This document shows, piece after piece, positions 52,402 through 63,415 of a stretch of 64,000 bases of DNA. Source of the stretch: Dendrophyllia cribrosa (Eukaryota > Cnidaria > Anthozoa > Scleractinia > Dendrophylliidae); the NCBI GenBank assembly GCA_024195265.1, contig JAJLRJ010000006.1:3649407-3713406 (forward strand). Direction: 5' to 3'. The notes beneath the pieces are model-generated. The model was given only the letters and a program-made list of their open reading frames with translations. It was not told where the DNA came from and ran no database searches. Numbering within the stretch: position 1 is the first letter of the stretch; every line of letters starts with the position of its first letter. A program made the translations under genes and the position numbers.

Positions 52402-52816
52402 GACTACGTTTACACTAGAGGAAATTTTTCCGGATTCGTGATGAATCCGGAACATTTTGGTACCGGATTCGTTTTGCTGTTTACATGCAGATGGATGAAT
52501 CCGAAATAAAAACGTCCCGGTTTGGTCGCGTCTCCGGAGATTTTGAATCCGAAATCTAAAGTGAATACTTTGTATCCGATTACTGTAAATCCGCAATGTT
52601 TTGAAGTGTAAACAGTTGTTCCCATGAATCCGGATACTTTTTCGCCTGCTTTGTAACCGTTCCCGCATGAATGTCCTCGGATTTATCGATGTGTGTAAAC
52701 GGTTTGGAATCCGAATACCCTTTAGTATAAACGCCTGCGAATCCGAATACCCTAAATTTAATAAATCCGGAAACATTTATGAATCCGGAAAAATCTCCTC
52801 TAGTGCAAACGTAGTC
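52402..52816. mobile_element. PIF/Harbinger-like MITE, TTA target duplication
   Basis: GACTACGTTTACACTAGAGG and its near-perfect complement at the right end, with TTA at 52399-52401 and 52817-52819. The interior is full of AATCCGGA/TCCGGATT units. Different TIR sequence from the MITE at 34578 but the same kind of target site. Intronic in the TRP gene. Confidence 0.87.
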
Positions 52817-52819
52817 TTA

Positions 52820-54633
52820 GTCCTTATCCTAAGTTTCTAAAAGTGCCGTTTGTATGCAATTCTTCCGTGCACACTTACCATGAAAATCCAGATTCCTTAC
52901 AAGTACTAAAAGAAAATTAATAGTCGCGTTAGTAACTCATTCTATGAAGATGGATATGTTCCACTGGGATTTCACTAATTATATATTAACAAAAAACCAA
53001 ATGATGAGTCTGGGTGCAAAGCCTAGATTGTGGGAGATTTTAGCAGTTCGAAGCATGTTTGGCGCATAAAAGTTATGTTGGCGCATCAAATATGGCTTTA
53101 ATCATAATGATGACTTAAAGTATCTATTTTTGAACTCAAAGCACTCGAACAAAAAAACATTTAAAAGTCGTTGGAGTTGTTTTGGTGAGTGAGACCCTGG
53201 GAAAGAGTCTGTTGTGGTTTCACAGAGAATTTAAAACAATTAAGGAAAGTGTACACTTGGATTATTACGGCCTTACTACAACTAGACTAACTTAACAATC
53301 ACAGTCAAACGTATTGGGAAGATTATTTAAAACAGTTTTCACCATTATTTTCTTTCTCTCCCCTCCCCCCTGCGTAATTGTTCGCTGAGATCCCAACATT
53401 GAATTGGGTTAGGGGCAACTCAGAAGACTGACAAATGATTGTTATTTTACATTAAAGGCCCAGTATTGTCCATTATGATTCACGCGCCTCTCAACAATGG
53501 AAGTCTTGCTCCTGTGCAAACCAAACAATAACAGAGGCGCGTAAAGCAACATGGACAATACTGATTCTTTAAGAGAATCAAAAGTGAGTGTAATTCAGCA
53601 CTAATGCTATTCATTTTTACATCCTTCCCAATTACTTTTATCTGCAATTCTAGCTTACCCACTGCCCCTTCCGGTAGGATACTATCATCCGTGAACAGAT
53701 TATATATGGGACTGCCAACGACCTGGGCGCACGGCAACTTACCACCACTTATCTTTTATTTTTTAAAATATAGTGACTGGAAGTAATAATATTTTCCCTG
53801 GGATTGGATTCTTGTATGCAGTCCATCGAAGGGTTACCCTACCCCCTCCTAGAATTATGTTACGGTGGTTCGAGCCCTAGTCTACTGATGTCGCTGTTTT
53901 CTTAGACAAGAAGCTGTGCTCCACATCGTTTCTCTTCACCCGACAGAGCTGAATAACGACTGCGCAAGTCACAAACGCGCGCCAGGAAACTGGGGATGAC
54001 AACTTAAAACCATAGCAACCCCTTACGAAAATGGCTGCATTTTCAAAAAAATTAAAAGCAGTCCGGTTTTTTATGTAGGTCAAGAGTGGTCCTGCAAACT
54101 CAAGCTTGAAACTTTCCCAACATTTAGTCTAGTTAACGGGACGAAACATATCTTTTGTACACCGAGGTTTTATCGTTGAACACCGCTTGAAAATTTACCG
54201 CGAAGTGACGAGTCCGCGCCGCGACCCGAAAATGCAGTTCGTGCGGGTTGCGTTAAGCTTACCTTTAATTTCAATTTAACAAATTTTCCGATGGACAAAC
54301 TTCCTGGTTCCACAAGAAGACTCGAACAGGAGAAGATTGAAGAGATTGTAGAGGGAAAATGAGAAGATTCAGCAGTCAGCTATTTCGAGATATGTTGGCG
54401 GAAACACGGATGGTTGGGTATGTATGCGGCACTGGATAAGGATTATTTCCGAATTATTCGAGAAACCAATGGGCCTGTCCACTCATAACACAGCCAAAAC
54501 ATTCCGGAAATTTTTTTCAATGTTTGACCGTATTGGATCCCTTTACCTGCTTATCATTCTGGTGTGAGGTGGTACAAACAATGCTACAAAACGGCAGATG
54601 AGCTGTTCCAAAATGGAAAGATTATAATCCTCC
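52820..54633. other. TRP intron, no exon recognised
   Basis: Open frames at 53480-53737 and elsewhere show no domain. A GGTTCGAGCCC B-box-like motif at 53867 lacks an A box. Confidence 0.4.
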
Positions 54634-54637
54634 TTAA

Positions 54638-55432
54638 GGTGGCTGAACACAGTTTGCGCGCGCTCTTCAATTTCAGCTGCTTACGTGAGTCAGCGCGCGC
54701 AGAGTTTTGAGAAAAACAAACGTGGCGCCTGTTCAGCGATCATTTTATTTTGCTCAGCGTGGATCGCGAAAGTGTTGTTTTTCGTCTTAAAATCAAACAA
54801 TTTTTTGTTCGTAAAAATGTTTGTTGAATCAATAGATAATATATAGAACCATTGAAGAAATACACTGCCCTTTTGGTCGTTTTTGTCTTTGGATCGAGAA
54901 CCCAGTCAAATGCAACGCATGCGCAGTTGACCAAAAAATTGTGACTGGATGTTTTAGCGACTTTTCTCGGAAACGTGCTGATTTCTACGAAACTACTCAT
55001 TAGAATTTCACGAAATTTGGCACAATAATAGTTCCGAATATGCCGAACTCACCTGCCATCAAAAATTTGAAATCTAACAGAGGAGATTTTTACAAAACGC
55101 AAACATATTAAACCACAAATTACGGAAGATCCCTCTGTCAAAATTACATGAGACCAGTGTTAACATGCGAATATTTTTACGAGTTTACTGGAGACAAATG
55201 ATGGACAAAATCTAATGACTAGATTTTCTGAAAATAAAAGAAACCAAATATTGCAGGCTGATTTTCAATCCACCGTGTTGCCATGGCAACACCCTAAAAG
55301 CTCAACAAAAATATCAAAATATATAGCTTGTTGCTTAATCGTATGCCTCGCCAATTTTGGGCGCTCAGACGTTAGTGGTTTTAAAATGACAATGAATGAC
55401 GCATAGGTACAGTGAAACTGTGTTCAGCCACC
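54638..55432. mobile_element. 795-bp TTAA-type element, relative of 43255-45533
   Basis: The ends GGTGGCTGAACACAGTTT and AAACTGTGTTCAGCCACC are flanked by TTAA (54634-54637, 55433-55436). Same GGTGGCT start, GCGCGCGC motif just inside the left end, and GTTGCCATGGCAAC 142 bp from the right end as in the exonuclease-bearing element. Probably a deletion derivative. Intronic. Confidence 0.87.
55277..55290. promoter_or_regulatory. Perfect palindromic RFX X-box-like site
   Basis: Second copy of GTTGCCATGGCAAC, in the same relative place as at 45371-45384. Confidence 0.5.
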
Positions 55433-55436
55433 TTAA

Positions 55437-56230
55437 AGGATGATGCCTTACTTTTATATTTTATTGATCACACTATAAAAGAAAAACATGTTCGACATAA
55501 ATCTCTTTTAAGCCTGCTCAAACTAGTTTTTTTTTATTGGCTGTTGTTTGACTAGAGGCAGATTGGTTGATGGACTGAATACAAAACTAGACAATATGTA
55601 ATATCTTTTAAAAAAGGGAGATTCCCCTTTCTCTGGTAACCAAATCAAACTGTACAGCATGTGGTTTTAATAAAATTTTTATTTTTTATTAAATACAAAA
55701 CTGGTTTTTGTCAGCTGTTTAGTGCTCCGTATGTTGTCCTTTACCCTGCTTTCCTGGAGTAGGTTGCAAGTCCTTCATCCGCCTAAAAGGGGAAATAAAA
55801 TAAAAGCATGTCAGCATTTTTGCTAGTCTATATTACTACTTTGCCTTCCAGACATTTTAAGTTAGATATAAGGACAAACCTTATTTTTCTCTCTGCCTTC
55901 ACATTTTTTTAAACCCTGTGCCCTTTTATTTTTTACTTTCCAAGTACTTGCTCTCCATCAATGTGATGATTCTTAGCAAGTGGTCAGCAGCCTTACTAAT
56001 AATATTAAATAATAATAACAATAAATACAAATAATCAGAACATATCTAACTTAGCTCAGAAAGAATATACAGTTTGTGCCTCAACAACATTCAGGGGTAG
56101 GCTATTCCAGTCCCTGATTGTATTAGGAAAAAAAGAAAACAAATGATAATTTGTTTCAGATGCCAGGACTTTATACGAAAATTTATGCATGTTCCTGCTA
56201 GAGTGACCAGTAGGCTCCAGATACTTTACC
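55437..56230. other. TRP intron, no exon recognised
   Basis: AT-rich DNA with AATAATAATA at about 56000. Confidence 0.4.
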
Positions 56231-56234
56231 CAGG

Positions 56235-56385
56235 CTTTTAGCCAGAAATTGAAAAGTGGGCATCCTGAATATATTTCCTATCATAAATTTTTAAAGGATT
56301 AGGTGCAATTTTCATGAATTTCTTCAAAAAGTGGGCGTTTACAGGATGCCTGGACACCCTATTGGCTAAAAGCTTGCCTCTACCC
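56235..56385. repeat. Short imperfect inverted repeat (MITE-like)
   Basis: AGGCTTTTAGCCAGAAATTG with GTGGGCATCCTG, and in reverse CAGGATGCCTGG with TTGGCTAAAAGCTTGCC. Diverged; boundaries are approximate. Confidence 0.5.
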
Positions 56386-56475
56386 ACTCCCAGAAGAAAC
56401 TATTATACCATTTTGTTAATACATTAATATTTTGTTATGTACTACCACTATCCCTGACTAATACTGGCTTGCATA

Positions 56476-56604
56476 TGTTACAGATCAAATTTGATTTCAG
56501 GTTAATTTTGATTTTTCTTTGTTTGATGTTCATTATCATAGATTAGCATAGAAAAGGACAATGGAAAATCAAAATTAACCTGAAATCAAATTTGACCTGT
56601 AACA
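56476..56604. mobile_element. 129-bp hairpin MITE, possible CATA duplication
   Basis: Arms of about 40 bp: TGTTACAGATCAAATTTGAT with TTCAGGTTAATTTTGATTTT, and the reverse complement with one mismatch. CATA precedes (56472-56475) and follows (56605-56608). Confidence 0.8.
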
Positions 56605-56639
56605 CATACATGTATGATACACTGTAAAACCATTAATGT

Positions 56640-57170
56640 CACTGGCTGTTTTTTTATTGAACTGATGTTCCCCCCATACATCACATCTGTCCCCAATAAT
56701 TGGGACTATATTTCCTAGGATAATAGCTGTCCCTTGATTAATTGCCCTCCTCAAATAATTGTCCCCCTTCGGTGGAAATATTGGAAATAATCACCTCCCT
56801 CGATTAATCGCACTCCATCCCCTCCTTCTTTCACCTCCTCTTAGTCAGGTTAAAAATTTTACTTCTTGTATAGGAAACAAGTTTTGATTTAATCGTTACA
56901 ATAACAATCATTACAGAAAAGTTACAAAAGCGCAGGTTTCATAGAGTGTTTCTATAGTGACATACACTGTACATGTATTTGTCACTCTTTCATTTATTTT
57001 TTGGAACTCCCTAACCATTAGCACATTAGCACTTCTTGCAAGCTATATTTGAAATAACCGCCCACATCCATTGATCACCTCCTCTCAAACAATTGCCCCT
57101 TTTTTAAGTGGAAAAATTAATAATTGCCCCCAGCTATTATTTGAGGACATATGGAATTGGTGTTAAAGAG
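56640..57170. repeat. Degenerate ATTAATTGCCCC-type repeats
   Basis: AATAATTG, GATTAATTGCCC, AAATAATTGTCCCCC, GATTAATCGC, CAATTGCCCC and TAATAATTGCCCCC recur in the stretch. No coding sequence. Confidence 0.45.
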
Positions 57171-57290
57171 CCAAAAAAATAAAACCATTATAATGTATAT
57201 ATTTCTTTACAAATTCTTTATATGTTTAGACAAAAACTGTATACTTGATGTTAACGAATTTAGAAAATAGCTGTCGCCACTAAAAATTTT

Positions 57291-57445
57291 GCAGGACCAC
57301 AAGATTACTACTGACATTGAAGTCATTGAATTGTTGGATATCAAGCAGAGAAGAAGTTTCGAACAAGAGAAGCAGCGCTTGCTTATGAGTTCAGCAACAG
57401 AGAAGTCCCGTAGTCATCATTTCACTGGCTGTTTTTTATTGAACT
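57291..57445 (+). CDS. Exon-like open frame, unassigned
   Basis: After an acceptor-like AAAATTTTGCAG the frame reads DHKITTDIEVIELLDIKQRR, SFEQEKQRLLMSSATEKSRS, HHFTGCFLLN-stop, about 50 codons with protein-like composition. It lies on the plus strand, opposite to the TRP gene. Its last 27 bases are repeated at 56640. It might be an exon of a nested gene or a retrocopy; I recognise no family. Confidence 0.25.
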
Positions 57446-58388
57446 GATGTCTTTTCATTGTGTTTTACTCTGCATTTTTCTTGTTCGGATTTACAGCTGT
57501 TTAATAGATAGTGCAAATTAACAAATTCGGTTAATTTATTAAGCTTAAATAAGATAGTGTAACCTGTGTGATCATATCATTCTTCAACTGGCACTACATC
57601 CCACAAGACTAAGATGCTTAAATCAAAAAATTACGATTTCAGATCCAATAAAGTCTGATATGCGACTGGGAATTTTCTTCGGTACTGCTTGTATTCATTT
57701 TCTGTTGGAACAGTTGAAGTTTGCAGCATATTAAGCTTAAATAATCAATGTATATTTATAGCTCAGGTCGTTGAGTTCGAATCTCTGGTGACACTGTATT
57801 GAGCTGGAAATAAACAAGCTAACATTTTATATTTCGAAGCAGAGAAAGGTTGTTTGAGTAGATAAGTTAACTAAGACGACGTTAATTTCATTTTCTTTTT
57901 GGTTTTTGTTCCCTGTAGTGCTGCTAAAAGGCCAATAAATGTATCGAAATAAGGATAAGGAATAAATATAATCTTATTTGCATTGTTTCGTGGAGCAAAT
58001 ATATAGATACCATGTTTTAAAATTTCTTACCTTTTACCAGGTTTCTAACCTCCATGTTTAAACAGGACCACTTAAGTGTGACTGTAGGAACACAAATGAA
58101 CCACCTTGCGAAGAAACAACAACCACTAGAAGGGGACAAAAATAACTGCAGAACGACGGAGATCCTTCGTTCGGTTGAAACAAAAATTCCAGCCGATCGA
58201 GCCGATCGGTCGCCGATCGCGGTGTCAAGTACACGCATGCGCAGTCGTTATTCAGCTCTGTCTCTTCACCCAAGTATAATGCTGAGGAGTTACTCTGGGA
58301 TAGGCCAAGATCTAGTCCAGAGGGAGAGTGGCAATTCTCGAACATAAATTCCAAGTGGAAAGAATGTTTCAAACTCTCAAACACTTAC

Positions 58389-58742
58389 GTTTCATGTCTA
58401 TTACTCCCACTTGCAACAAACGATTTCTCGGACATGTAAATCTTTGTTATAGCCATAGAGAAGGCCACAATAACCGCCATGAACTGCCAAATTATTGCAC
58501 GAATATCTTTGAGAATGGTGAACAGGGCGATCTGGATGGTGCCAACCTCTTTCGATTGTTCCATCACGTGACCAAAAGCTCGGAGAGTGAGGCAAAAGGT
58601 GTTTAAGCTGTAGAGATAACCAGCGATGACAAGAGCTCGGTTGTTTGCAACTGATCCACCAATTACCCATGTGACAATTCTCAATGTCAATATTGTTAAG
58701 TAGATTACAAGACTGACAAAGTCCAGTTTGTTCCAACTGTCA
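58389..58742 (-). CDS. TRP-family cation channel, exon with S4-S5-pore-helix region
   Basis: A 354-bp exon between acceptor TTTTGATTCAG and donor GAAAC|GTAAGTG. It reads DSWNKLDFVSLVIYLTILTL, RIVTWVIGG, AGYLYSLNTFCLTLRAFGHV, GTIQIALFTILKDIRAIIWQ and FMAVIVAFSMAITKIYMSEK. WNKLDFVSL is the start of a transmembrane segment and the rest covers the voltage-sensor-like S4, S4-S5 linker and S5 of TRPC-like channels. The length gives phase 2 in and phase 2 out and joins in frame to 51271. Together they form a pore module. Confidence 0.9.
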
Positions 58743-59662
58743 CTGAATCAAAATGAAAATCAGTTAGTTAATCGGAATAGTAACTTTATGACCTGAATAA
58801 AACAGTACATCAAATTTACTCCTTATAAAAATAAACTTCCACGCCTGGTACCAGATTTTGTTAAATTGAAGTTTCAACTTCACATCTCCAGGCGTTTAAC
58901 AAGTTCCGACTCTGGTGATGGGACTTATGCAACACCCCCATGCCATGTTTTTTTTGTCTGTATTTCAGTTTTACAAAATGATAATGGCTGTGACAATTGC
59001 TACCTATACGAGAGCTTATAGCGGTTATTCTTTTATTGTATTTTATCACCTTTTCTTAAGAGCGGCTGTCCGTATTAAAATATCGAGAACTCGCCGTCAA
59101 AACTGAATTTTCGGATTTCTTCATATTTGGTCAGGAGAAACCCTTTGGTGACCTATTTAGAAAAATTACATTTAAAATATTCCAAAGACTTTTCGTTTTC
59201 GAGAAATCCGCCAAAAACTAAAATGCCGTGTTCAGATCGCCGCCGCCATTAAATTTAGCCGAAATTTGCTGCATATTTAAATCGCTCGGGAAGAAAGAGG
59301 CCTTAACATATGGAAATGATTCTTTGCAGTTAAGTAGAGTAACCCTCTGAGAGCATAGTGATGTAAAAATATTGGAAGAAGATACATTTTTACATGTCTT
59401 TTTGAAAGCCCGAACATTCCTACTTTCAGCACTTTGGTAAACACATAAAAATGAGGAAATTTCTCTGCCATAAATCTTGTCCTAGTACATCGAATTTTAC
59501 AATGAAAGTTATACTAGCAGAAAGCTATGTTACTGTACTGCAACATATCGAAAATTTAGCTTGGGTAATTGAAAAGCCACCCGTTGAGAGAAGTAAACGC
59601 GCAGGCAATTTTCATGAATTTTCTTCAAAAGTTGAGACAGTTAGTCACGCAAGCACAAGTAT

Positions 59663-60032
59663 GGCCATTCCCATAAAATGTTTCGTTTCCCATCGCCCGA
59701 CCGACCCATTTTTTTGGAAAAGTAAAAAAAAAGAAAATTTAGATACACTGCCTGACAAGCAAAATTTTACTTTTTAAACATGTGATCAAGGCTTTATTTT
59801 AAATAGAAATCTTTCATATTTAATTTATTAGCCTCCATTGTAGATAAGGAGCTTGGAAAACCTTGGCAATCGAAAGCACACGTGTAACCAGGCCTTCTTA
59901 CTTAGCATCCAGGCTTTTTCTGGACTCAGGATCCCTCGGTCAATTTTCTTTTCTTTTTTTTTTGCCCGACCGACCGACCCACCTTCACGAGAGGGAAGGC
60001 GATGGGAAACGAAACATTTTATGGGGATGGTC
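59663..60032. mobile_element. 370-bp MITE with TAT target duplication and empty site
   Basis: The ends GGCCATTCCCATAAAATGTT and its near complement ending GGGGATGGTC are flanked by TAT. The other arm (61464-61475) reads straight from AAACATTT into AAAATACTTGTGC without the insert. GACCGACC repeats lie near both ends of the interior. Confidence 0.88.
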
Positions 60033-60810
60033 TATTTAAAAAAAAAACATTTCAAATAGATCGGTTTAGCTTATTGCGTATACTCCTTTCTTGCTCTGGC
60101 AAACAAAATTCCTTGTTTGGAAACAAAATCTAGTGTTTTAATGAGCTTTTTTCGTTCTATATCCTGATAAAAATCAATTCTTGAATAGGTGATAACTAAT
60201 CGCAAACGAAAAGGTCAAGTGTCGTGTTGACCTTTTTCTCTTTGCGCCGATGTCAACAACATGAAACGATTGAAACTATCTCAAGCGACATTTGTTGCCC
60301 AAAGCACATCTTAAACATAGTAGCTTCCTTATTACAGGCGATAATTTCATAGATTTTAAAATCACTTTTGGTAAGTGAAGTTGTACAAAGCAACCAAATT
60401 TTATTGACGCTGTGTCAACAACATGCCGGCTGTTTGATTACAACACTAACTATCCGCGGCGCTGATCGGAAATCGAATTCCAGTTTGGCAAAAATTCGAG
60501 CAAAAGTATTCATCTGTACTAAATATTATCCGCTAAAATAGAAACTATGTTATTTGAGATTCAACGAGAGAAATTTCCTCTTAGATTCAATCAATGACTG
60601 CAATGCTTTTTTAATGTCAATCAGGTTTTCAAACCGAAGAACAACTGAAGTATGTGCATCTCTTTAACTACTACAGTACTACATGTTTTACAAACAAAAT
60701 CCCACTCTTTGCTATTAAAGCTACATGTATTTGCCATAAAAATTCTAAGCTAACAAAAAACAGCAATGACACATGCAATGAAAAGTTCGCTGACTAGTAC
60801 ACAGACATAC

Positions 60811-60934
60811 CGACGGATGAAAATTTAGAAGATCCCAAGCGTGAACGGCATCGACTCTCTGTTTCATTTCATAAATCAACTCCTCTACACGGCATAGCAG
60901 ATATTTTGAAATCAACTCTTCTTTCCTTTTTCTG
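60811..60934 (-). CDS. Likely TRP channel exon upstream of the 58389-58742 exon
   Basis: Between acceptor CATAGTACAG and donor CCGTCG|GTATGT the frame reads RKRKEELISKYLLCRVEELI, YEMKQRVDAVHAWDLLNFHP. The trailing HAWDLLNFHP directly precedes DSWNKLDF in sense, as expected of the segment ahead of a TRP transmembrane helix. However, this donor leaves phase 0 while the next exon needs phase 2. The alternative donor CC|GTCGGT five bases earlier restores the frame but is weak. It lies in the spacer between two inverted TTAA-family arms. Confidence 0.6.
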
Positions 60935-62067
60935 CTGTACTATGAAAGAAGTTGAATTGAAGTGAAAACGGGACAACCGCACATCGTGTCACGCAACCAA
61001 TAACCGTCGTGATTTCGGGGAGAATGGGGAGAGCGTGAGAAAACACCGAACCGCCGCCTAACTCTTATTAGAAAGTGGGAACCTCAAAATCATTTTCATG
61101 GCTCATCTGTGTTTTTGTTTAACTTCACTTACCAAAAGTGATTTTAAAATCTATGAAATTATCGCCTGTAATAAGGAAGCTACTATGTTTAAGATGTACT
61201 TTGGGCAACAAATGTCGCTTGAGATAGTTTCAATCGTTTCATGTTGTTGACATCGGCGCAAAGAGAAAAAGGTCAACACGACACTTGACCTTTTCGTTTG
61301 CGATTAGTTATCACCTATTCAAGAATTATTTTTTATCAGGATATAGAACGAAAAAAGCTCATTAGAACACTAGATTTTGTTTCCAAACAAGGAATTTTGT
61401 TTGCCAGAGCAAGAAAAGAGTATACGCAATAAGCTAAACCGATCTATTTGAAATGTTTTTTTAAAATACTTGTGCTTGCGTGACTAACTGTCTCAACTTT
61501 TGAAGAAAATTCATGAAAATTGCCTGCGCGTTTACTTCTCTCAACGGGTGGCTTTTCAATTACCCAAGCTAAATTTACGTTATGTTGCAGTACAGTAACA
61601 TAGCTTTCTGCTAGTATAACTTTCATTGTAAAATTCGATGTACCAGGACAAGATTTATGGCAGAGAAATTTCCTCATTTTTATGTGTTTACCAAAGTGCT
61701 GAAAGTAGGAATGTTCGGGCTTTCAAAAAGACATGTAAAAATGTATCTTCTTCCAATATTTTTACATCACTATGCTCTCAGAGGGTTACTCTACTTAACT
61801 GCAAAGAATCATTTCCATATGTTAAGGCCTCTTTCTTCCCGAGCGATTTAAATATGCAGCAAATTTCGGCTAAATTTAATGGCGGCGGCGATCTGAACAC
61901 GGCATTTTAGTTTTTGGCGGATTTCTCGAAAACGAAAAGTCTTTGGAAAGTTTCAATGTAATTTTCGTAAATAGGTCACCAAAGGGTTTCTCCTGACCAA
62001 ATATGAAGAAATCCGAAAATTCAGTTTTGACGGCGAGTTCTCGATATTTACAGACAGCCGCTCTTAA

Positions 62068-63225
62068 GTACGCCGCATCAGGCCATTATCAGTGATGACA
62101 AAAATCGTTATCTTTGTTAATATAAGTATTAGTTACTTTTTTATTGTATTATATCACCCTTACTTAGATAAGATGTATAGATTTTTTTAGGCCATCAAGC
62201 TTGATCACTTTCTTACTAATAAACTGGTCGATAAACTATCTGATCATAGGTCTTTTCTATCATTGATGATTAAGAAGCAGTCTCCCTTAGATCCTCATAT
62301 TGATTTTCGCTCCGGATATAGATTTCGCTTATAATTTTTCTGTTAACTTCTATTGGCAAGTAAGTCACAAATATGAAATTAGATCGGAGAAATTCTGCTT
62401 TATAAAAATTTTCTGCCGTAAACTTTCCGCGCCCCCTACTGTCTTCGAAACTCAGTGATGAGATCGTGAATTTTGCCAAAACTACAGCTATTCGCTCTGG
62501 ACAAAATAGTTCACTTGAAACCTTCAAATTTGCTAGCTATAAACAGTGACCCTTTATCGTAATAATCAGACGAATTGTAATCATAAACACTAATTAGTAT
62601 AACAAAACCGAGGATACAAAGTTTATCCATTTTGGGCACTTATCACAACATGCGATTTGACCCAAATTCAGAGTAAAAAATCTCAAAAGTGGTTCGTACT
62701 CACAGGCTTTCCTGCATATCAAGGGAAAGTTCCATCTATCGGCTACTAAAATCTGTTAAAACATTCGGCCGTCATCCAGTTGTTGGTCCGCAAGTGAGTG
62801 CTGAACTTGTGCTACTCAGCTAAACACGGCCATATTTCCATCGGACATTTAATTGGTGAACGAATGCCAGTAATAAAACACGAAATACGTTTCTCTTCAC
62901 CATATAGTTTATCCAGGCACGAAGATCAAAGTTTCTCAACCAATGTCATTTGAATGGAATCGCTGGATACGTTTCATTAAAGCAGTCATACAGCAGGATA
63001 TTTCTGTTGTCGGCGAAGGGAATTCGCAGTCCGCCATCGATGTTTTCCTAAACCGCTGGCCAGTTTTTTTGGCGGCTCACGAACCATATGTTTAGGTTTT
63101 GCCGCAAGATCAGAACACTCGACTCGGCGATCATGTTTTCCAGTTTTTCAATAAGTATGTATTTTTCTGTCTTTCGACTTAAAGATTGGCAGTTGTTTTT
63201 AACATTTCCATATTACATGTAAGGA
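62068..63225. other. No gene recognised
   Basis: Possibly intronic to the TRP gene. A short open segment bounded by ACAG and GTGAGTACG lies at about 62708-62756 on the minus strand, but is too short to support. Confidence 0.35.
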
Positions 63226-63228
63226 ACC

Positions 63229-63415
63229 AACCTTGTTTTTTTTTTACGCAAGTCACAAAGATTATACGCATCGTAGTAGATTGGATGTTGGACAGATAGT
63301 TTTTCGTAAACCTCGTCCACCTGCTGCAACCAATCTTCTTCGTGCACCACGTCTTCCAAGTCATTTATAGTTGCTTGACGGGAAGATGACGAGTTACGAG
63401 AATTTAGTTTTATCG
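63229..63415 (-). CDS. Exon-like open frame, unassigned
   Basis: The minus strand reads KLNSRNSSSSRQATINDLED, VVHEEDWLQQVDEVYEKLSV, QHPIYYDAYNLCDLRKKK and reaches a possible donor ACAAG|GTTGGT at about 63227. Composition is protein-like (acidic, tyrosine-containing). It directly follows the Penelope-like 3' tail, so it may be a host exon, a part of that element's terminal repeat, or chance. Family unknown. Confidence 0.35.

Larger units (their letters stand above)
59060..62063. mobile_element. 3-kb TTAA-bounded inverted-arm structure
   Basis: GAGCGGCTGTC at 59060 and its complement ending at 62063 are bordered by TTAA (59056-59059 and 62064-62067). The arms (59060-60385 and 61115-62063) match in reverse over about 950 bp, apart from a MITE in the left arm. 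The ends share ATATCGAGAA/CTCGATATTTACAG with the arm at 41260-42243. The 730-bp spacer contains a likely TRP exon. So it is either one long-TIR element that holds host DNA, or two inverted copies flanking an exon. Confidence 0.8.

Noticed and set aside
53480..53737. Extra TRP exon
   Set aside because: No TRP-like residues or convincing splice sites, and the flanking exons already join in frame without it.
53860..53880. B-box-like GGTTCGAGCCC
   Set aside because: Isolated motif without an A box upstream at tRNA spacing.
57770..57800. Possible tRNA or SINE from GTTCGAATC
   Set aside because: Only a B-box-like motif; no A box or folding at the right distance.
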